A stretch of DNA of 64,000 nucleotides. Source: Leucobacter massiliensis (GTDB lineage: Bacteria; Actinomycetota; Actinomycetes; Actinomycetales; Microbacteriaceae). The DNA lies in assembly GCF_002982315.1 (NCBI RefSeq), contig NZ_MWZD01000017.1, positions 310,001 to 374,000 on the forward strand, read 5' to 3'. Both the position numbers and the translations under genes were made by a program. Under the pieces are notes generated by a model. It did no database searches, had not been told where the DNA came from, and worked only from the letters and a program-made list of their open reading frames with translations. This document shows positions 59,526 through 64,000 of the stretch, in pieces (position 1 is the stretch's first letter; each line of letters starts with the position of its first letter).

Positions 59526-60389
59526 TTACATCGAGACGAACAGGTAAACGCCCATGTTGACCGCCGAGGACGTGTCGTTGTGCAGGTGCACGGTGCAGCT
59601 ACTGGCCGTGAGGTTGTTCACGGTCGCGTGCGCTCCACGACTTCCGCTGCGCGGGGATGCGATCGCAATCACCGGAGCCGAAGAGAACGTGCCGGCCGGG
59701 AACGCGACGGGCTCAGAGATTGTCGAGTTGGCAGGCACGGAACGCACTGCGAGCTCGCGCCGGTAGGTGATGGTCTGGTCCGGGGCGACGCGCTTCCATG
59801 CCGTCGCGGTGCGCTGCCAGAGCACATCCGCGACCATCGCAAGCTGCCCCGGGGTGGCAAGGAAGGCGTCCCGCTGTGCGGCCGTGCGAAACGGGAGGAC
59901 GCCTCCAGCGCACACGGTCGTCTGGAACGTTTGAGTGCCGACCGCTGCACTCGTGCTCGTGTTCCCTGCGGAAACCCGGAAGCGCGCCAGTTCAACCGCA
60001 CCGGAGGGAAGCGCGGGAGGCTGTGGGACCGAACTCGCGAGCCCTTGCGCGACGAACACAGCTTCGACCGTCTCGCCAGCGCCAACATCAGCCGGACGTG
60101 AGTAAATGATGTCGATGCGAGCGTTCGAAGACGGAGCCGGCGAGGTCGCCACCGACTCGAGTTCCGGTGAGGGACCGATGAGGACGGTCCTTCCTTCCAC
60201 ACGCACCGCAACGAAAGGGGAAACGTCGTAGTACCAGTCGGAGCGGCCGCGCACAAGATCCGCGCGCGAGGGCATCACCCCTGCCAGCGGAACCCCGACA
60301 GCATCTCGAACGACGAGGCCCGCAAGTGCCGCCCCAACTTCCGCACCCTGCCAGTCGTAGTCGTCCGAGAGAAACCCGGGAATCGGCAT
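59526..60389 (-). CDS. Phage minor tail protein with C-terminal Ig/fibronectin-like domain
   Basis: A 287-residue protein. The N-terminal 200 residues (MPIPGFLSDDYDWQGAEVGAALAGL..., RADLVRGRSDWYYDVSPFVAVRVEGRTVLIG, ...NARIDIIYSRPADVGAG) match baseplate upper-type proteins. The C-terminus is a beta domain, TYRRELAVRSVPANSTISE...SSAVNMGVYLFVSM. The ATG at 60389 overlaps the Dit-like stop (TGATG); the longer upstream frame belongs to that gene. Confidence 0.7.
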   Translation of the reverse strand: MPIPGFLSDDYDWQGAEVGAALAGLVVRDAVGVPLAGVMPSRADLVRGRSDWYYDVSPFVAVRVEGRTVLIGPSPELESVATSPAPSSNARIDIIYSRPADVGAGETVEAVFVAQGLASSVPQPPALPSGAVELARFRVSAGNTSTSAAVGTQTFQTTVCAGGVLPFRTAAQRDAFLATPGQLAMVADVLWQRTATAWKRVAPDQTITYRRELAVRSVPANSTISEPVAFPAGTFSSAPVIAIASPRSGSRGAHATVNNLTASSCTVHLHNDTSSAVNMGVYLFVSM

Positions 60390-61234
60390 CACATTGCTCC
60401 AATCCTGTAGTCGGCCCACATCTTCGGGTCGCCAGCGCGCCCCTCCACGTCGAACCGGAATTCGTGCGTTTCCCCCGCGGGGATCGCAAACCACTGCCTC
60501 GCCGTCATCCAACGCGTCAACTCCGCCGCACCCATCTGGGCTCGGCGGATGCGGGAGTCAAGCGTGACGAACTCCCCATCGGGGATCGGCCATTCCAAGC
60601 GGAGCCGTCTGCCATCGGTGATGTCGCGCACCGTGACCGCGTCGAAACCACCTGACACCGTGATCACGGGATTCAGGGCTATCGCGCCCGGGTTCGGGAC
60701 GAGCAGCCGAGCCGCTTCCGAGGTTCGACCCGTGTTCCACGGAGTGCGCTTGGGAAGTCGCAGACCCCCCTCGATGACGGGTAATCCGACCGGACCCAGG
60801 CGCTGCTGCGGACCGTAGCGACGCGGATCAGGTGCAACCATGTCGACGATGAACCGCGTCCACTTCCGTCCCCGGTCGGGGTCGATCTTGAGCGTGTCGA
60901 TCTCCACCCACCGCTCCCAGATACCCCCGACTGTAGACACGCGCATCGGACCGGCGCCGGCGGCGAGCGCGGCCTCGAGGCGGTCGCGTACGGCGTGGAG
61001 TTCGGCATTGCTGCCGGTGTAGATGTGGCCTGTGAGGGTGATCACGCGGGAGTCGCGGAGGACTTTGGAGCGCGGGAATCGGCCGTGGCCTCCCGGGATG
61101 CTGTCGGCCGTGCCGCGTACGTCCGGGAGGCCCCACCAGCCTTCGAGGTTCGACCAGATCAGACCGGCGTCGGGTTCTTTCGCACCGGCGAGGGTGACGC
61201 CGAGGAGGTCAACCCAGATGATTTCCTCATCCAA
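60389..61234 (-). CDS. Distal tail (Dit)-like protein
   Basis: A 281-residue tail tip protein: WVDLLGVTLAGAKEPDAGLIWSNLEGWWGLP, the RVITLTGHIYTGSNAELHAVRDRLEAAL segment of siphovirus tail-component proteins, then a beta-rich half (RWTRFIVDMVAPDPRRYGP). It forms the hub between tail tube and baseplate. The start is TTG at 61234: GGAGG lies 6 nt upstream, and the nearby ATG is in another frame. It overlaps the tape measure stop by 8 bases. Confidence 0.8.
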   Translation of the reverse strand: MDEEIIWVDLLGVTLAGAKEPDAGLIWSNLEGWWGLPDVRGTADSIPGGHGRFPRSKVLRDSRVITLTGHIYTGSNAELHAVRDRLEAALAAGAGPMRVSTVGGIWERWVEIDTLKIDPDRGRKWTRFIVDMVAPDPRRYGPQQRLGPVGLPVIEGGLRLPKRTPWNTGRTSEAARLLVPNPGAIALNPVITVSGGFDAVTVRDITDGRRLRLEWPIPDGEFVTLDSRIRRAQMGAAELTRWMTARQWFAIPAGETHEFRFDVEGRAGDPKMWADYRIGAM

Positions 61235-64000
61235 CGATTACCTCCTCGACGCCACGGCCAATCTGCTTGCCGACGATCCGGGGATCGCGGTCGTACATCT
61301 TGACCTCGGTGTTCACATTCACGGTGCGGGCCGACCCGGCACCCTCGGGTGTTGGGCCATCGCCCGGCGCGCGGCCGCCGATGTCGGACGATGCAGTGAC
61401 GGTCGCGGTGACGGTCTCCATAGCGTCCTGGGCACGCTTCGCCGCGCTCTGAGCCATCTCCACCAGGGAATCGCCGAGCTCCGGGGCTTCGCGGTCCACT
61501 CCGGCGACGGCGCCGCGCACAACGTCGCGGCCCGGCTGGATCATCCGCCTGGCTGGCGACTTGATCCCGAAGAAGTCCTTGAACCCCTGGAACGCGGAGC
61601 CTGCGAGATCGACAATCGCGTCGACCAAGGCGCCGGCCATCGAACCGAGTCCGTTGATGATCCCCATCACGATCTGCACGCCAAGGTCGAGCCAGTCGAC
61701 CCCCATCAGCCCGTCCCAGATCGCCGAGACGATCTGCGGGAGCATCTCGATGATCTGCGGGATCGCGCCGACCAGTCCCTTGATCAGTGCGACGATCAGC
61801 TCGATACCTGCCTTGATGAGTTCGGGCAGCATCGTCAGCAGCCCGGTGACGAGCTGGATGATGAGATTGATCGCCGCGGTGATGAGCTGCGGCAAAGCCT
61901 GGATCAGGCCCTTCACCAGGGACAGCAGCAGGTCGATGCCGGCCTGGATGATCATCGGGAGGTTCTCGATGATCGCCGAGAGCAGACCCATGACCAGGTC
62001 GAGGGCCGCCTGCAGCAGCGTCGGCAGCGCCGTGATCAGGCCCTGCACCAGCGCCATCAGGAGCTGGATCCCGCCCTCGATGATCATCGGGAGCGCGGAG
62101 ACGATCGCCGTCAGCAGCCCGGACATCAGCTGCAGCGCGCCCTCGATGATCATCGGCAGGTTCGTGACGATCGCGCTGATCAGCCCCTGGAGGAGTGCGA
62201 CCCCGCCCTCGATGAGCACAGGGATCGCGGCCACCAGACCCTGCACGAGCGCCGTCACGATCGACGTCGCCGCCTGCAGGAACGCGGGCAGCTGCGCGAG
62301 GATCGACTCCACCAGCTGCGGCACGAACGCCGCGACCTGAGAGACGATCCCGGGGAGCGCGGCGACGACCTGGTTGAGGATTCCCGTGATGCTGGACACC
62401 AGCCCGGACAGGTCACCGCCCGAGAGTGCGAACCCGGCGAACGCCGCGGCCACGATCCCAAGCGGGGATGCCAGCGCCGCGAGCGCCCCGCCGAAACCAG
62501 GAAGCAGCGCCCCCAGCGGCCCGAGCCGCGCCAGGACCGAGGCGAGCCCGCCGGCGCCGAGCGCGGTCATCGCTCCCGCGAGGGGACCGATGATGCCGGA
62601 TAGCCCCTCAAGAGCGGTCCCCGCGATCCCGCCGCCCTCGCTCAGCTTGGTGAGGAAGTCGGTGACCCGCTGGATGCCGGGGCCCACGACGGCGTCGAGC
62701 TTCTCCCCGAACGCGGCGGCCCGCTCCTCGAGCGGAGCCATCGCGGCGGTAATCGCTTGCAGGAGGGGAGCGATCCGGGCGAACAGCCCGTACATCTCGC
62801 CCGTGTCCTTGTTGATGCCGCCGAAAATCCCGGCGCCCGAACGTCCGAGGGACGCGAGCATGTTCTTCCACGCGCCGGGGACGGTCTTGCCGATCTCGTC
62901 CGCGACGGTGCCGGCGGCAGCCTCCGCGGCGGCCGAGAAGGTCTCGAAGTCGACCTTGCCCTCGGAGGCCATCTTGAAGACCTCGCCCGCGGTGACGCCC
63001 ATCTGGTCGGCGAGCGCCTGGTAGATCGGGATGCCGCGGTCGGCGAGCTGCGAGATGACGTCGTTCTGGACGCCGTTCGCCTGCGTGGCGGCACGGTTGA
63101 AGATGCCGCCCATCTCCTCCATGGACATGCCTGCCGCGGAGGCGTTGTTCGCGATCCGCTTCAGGTGCCCTTGCAGGGCCTCGCCGGGTCCGATGCCGGC
63201 AGCCACCGCTGACGCGGCCACGGTCGCGGCTTCGCCGAGGCCGAACGCCGTGCCCTTCACCGACGCAGTCGCGTCGTTCATGATCGAGGCGACGGCCTGA
63301 CCGTCATGGCCGAGACCCGTGAGCTTCGCGCGCGCCGTGTCGATCGAGGTCAGACGCGAGAGGCCCGCGCCGAGAGAGACACCGATCGCCGCGCCTGCGG
63401 CCGCGACTCCCGCGGTCGCTGCGTTCTGGATGCCGGAGGCGAGCGCCTGGCCGGCAGCGGAGCCCGCGCGCGACGCGGCGGAGACGACCGACTGGAAGGC
63501 GCTGGCCGTCGCAGAGCCGAGCCGGCCGAGGCCGGTGGCGAACGTCGACCCGAGGCGGCCCGCTGCCGCTGCGCCGGCGGTGCCGAGCTTCGAGAACAGG
63601 GCCCCGACTTGCGTCGACACCGGGGACAGCCACGTCGAGACGCGCTGGCCGAGGCGCACAAACGGCGACGCGAGCAGGGTGCCCGCGGCAGCGACGTACT
63701 GCGCCATCGGAGCGAACGCGCTGCCGACGTAGGAGCCCAGCGAGGACAGCTGCGTGCGGACGGAGGTCAGGCTCCTCGCGAGCCCGCCCCCGACCATCGA
63801 CGCGAGCGAGCCGAACGACTTCGACACGGCCTGCGCCTGCAGCGACGCCCAGTTCCCGAGCTTCGTGTTCCGGGCGAGGACCGTCATCTCTTTCGCGACC
63901 CCGCCGATGGATCCCGCGATCCCGGTGAACGCGGACTTGCCGGCGCGCGCGTCGGCGTAGCCGGCGCGGAGGTTCGTGAAGAACCCGGCGAGGCCGTTGC
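61227..64000 (-). CDS. Tail tape measure protein (5' end outside window)
   Basis: At least 923 residues, still open at the window end. The N-terminal part is an Ala/Ser-rich coiled coil with a TMP core (GLGEAATVAASAVAAGIGPGEALQGHLKRIANNASAAGMSMEEMGGIFNRAATQANG), the TP901-type region. Residues about 530-760 (61700-62350) hold around ten repeats of a 22-residue hydrophobic unit: ALPMIIEGGIQLLMALVQGLI, then ALPTLLQAALDLVMGLL and so on. Such repeats set tail length and are thought to act in membrane insertion. The C-terminal end is RPGRDVVRGAVAGVDREAPELG with a charged tail. Several in-frame ATGs exist; the true start is to the right. Confidence 0.9.
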   Translation of the reverse strand, partial: NGLAGFFTNLRAGYADARAGKSAFTGIAGSIGGVAKEMTVLARNTKLGNWASLQAQAVSKSFGSLASMVGGGLARSLTSVRTQLSSLGSYVGSAFAPMAQYVAAAGTLLASPFVRLGQRVSTWLSPVSTQVGALFSKLGTAGAAAAGRLGSTFATGLGRLGSATASAFQSVVSAASRAGSAAGQALASGIQNAATAGVAAAGAAIGVSLGAGLSRLTSIDTARAKLTGLGHDGQAVASIMNDATASVKGTAFGLGEAATVAASAVAAGIGPGEALQGHLKRIANNASAAGMSMEEMGGIFNRAATQANGVQNDVISQLADRGIPIYQALADQMGVTAGEVFKMASEGKVDFETFSAAAEAAAGTVADEIGKTVPGAWKNMLASLGRSGAGIFGGINKDTGEMYGLFARIAPLLQAITAAMAPLEERAAAFGEKLDAVVGPGIQRVTDFLTKLSEGGGIAGTALEGLSGIIGPLAGAMTALGAGGLASVLARLGPLGALLPGFGGALAALASPLGIVAAAFAGFALSGGDLSGLVSSITGILNQVVAALPGIVSQVAAFVPQLVESILAQLPAFLQAATSIVTALVQGLVAAIPVLIEGGVALLQGLISAIVTNLPMIIEGALQLMSGLLTAIVSALPMIIEGGIQLLMALVQGLITALPTLLQAALDLVMGLLSAIIENLPMIIQAGIDLLLSLVKGLIQALPQLITAAINLIIQLVTGLLTMLPELIKAGIELIVALIKGLVGAIPQIIEMLPQIVSAIWDGLMGVDWLDLGVQIVMGIINGLGSMAGALVDAIVDLAGSAFQGFKDFFGIKSPARRMIQPGRDVVRGAVAGVDREAPELGDSLVEMAQSAAKRAQDAMETVTATVTASSDIGGRAPGDGPTPEGAGSARTVNVNTEVKMYDRDPRIVGKQIGRGVEEVIVG

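Larger units (their letters stand above)
53696..64000. mobile_element. Siphovirus-type prophage integrated in comM (one end; continues past window)
   Basis: From the broken comM to the end of the window all minus-strand genes are late phage genes in the usual order, read leftwards: tape measure, Dit-like tail protein, minor tail proteins, beta-helix fibre, endolysin, small membrane proteins. Only the first gene (53746) is on the plus strand. The integrase, capsid and packaging genes are not in view and should be to the right. Confidence 0.85.

Noticed and set aside
61023-62603. 526-codon plus-strand frame with regular DDL/RDD/HQ repeats
   Set aside because: The regularity mirrors the 22-residue hydrophobic repeats of the tape measure gene on the opposite strand; it has no start context of its own.

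Overview
The window is high-GC DNA from an actinobacterium, most likely of the family Microbacteriaceae (Leucobacter-like). The pointers are the conserved block uvrD2 / Zincin_2 metalloprotease / YlbL-like Lon protease / UPF0182, the block DUF2469 / xerC / dprA / comM, an actinobacterial LexA box (TCGAAC-N4-GTTCGA), sortase signals of the LAxTG type, and many genes that start 6-7 nt after a TANNNT -10 hexamer, as leaderless transcripts do. Genus cannot be fixed from the sequence alone. All functions are read from protein motifs; no search was run.

Layout. (1) 1-7.6 kb, core chromosome: uvrD2 end, a TOMM-cyclodehydratase-like protein, Zincin_2 protein, PDZ/Lon-like protease and the UPF0182 membrane protein. 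(2) 7.83-17.11 kb: a 9.2 kb integrative mobilizable element in the 3' half of the initiator tRNA-fMet gene, bounded by a 39-bp direct repeat. It carries a tyrosine integrase with matching arm-site blocks at both ends, an excisionase-like protein, a RepB-like initiator, MobC and MobA with a structured candidate oriT, a three-gene envelope operon (lipoprotein, two-TM protein, anchored coiled-coil protein), an XRE regulator, and a striking array of six 17-bp repeats in strictly alternating orientation. The intact tRNA lies at the right end. (3) 17.3-25.4 kb, accessory: four overlapping genes (a small basic protein, a Cys-rich protein, a ParB-like protein with an internal 25-bp palindrome, and a protein with a possible sigma-like segment), then two large exported proteins (SLH + Ig-like + CAP; five DUF11-type repeats + LATTG anchor). 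(4) 25.6-36.9 kb: HtrA protease, a teichoic-acid-type polymer cluster (two glycerophosphotransferases, a glycosyltransferase, a TagGH-type exporter), a second ABC pair and DUF3039.

(5) 37-44.4 kb: pncB, then the SOS mutasome dnaE2-imuB-imuA' on the minus strand behind a perfect LexA box. imuB is broken by a frameshift beside a perfect 16-bp inverted repeat. (6) 44.5-53.7 kb: DUF2469, an M23-like exported protein, xerC, a LuxR-type regulator, a large exported protein with an aerolysin-like segment and LARTG anchor, dprA, and the 3' part of comM. (7) 53.7 kb to the end: one end of a siphovirus-type prophage that interrupts comM. It shows, on the minus strand, tape measure, Dit-like, minor tail, beta-helix fibre, M23 endolysin and small membrane (holin-like) genes, and runs off the window.

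The parts most worth following are the element's alternating-repeat array and envelope operon, the ParB-like operon with its own palindrome, and the aerolysin-like surface protein.
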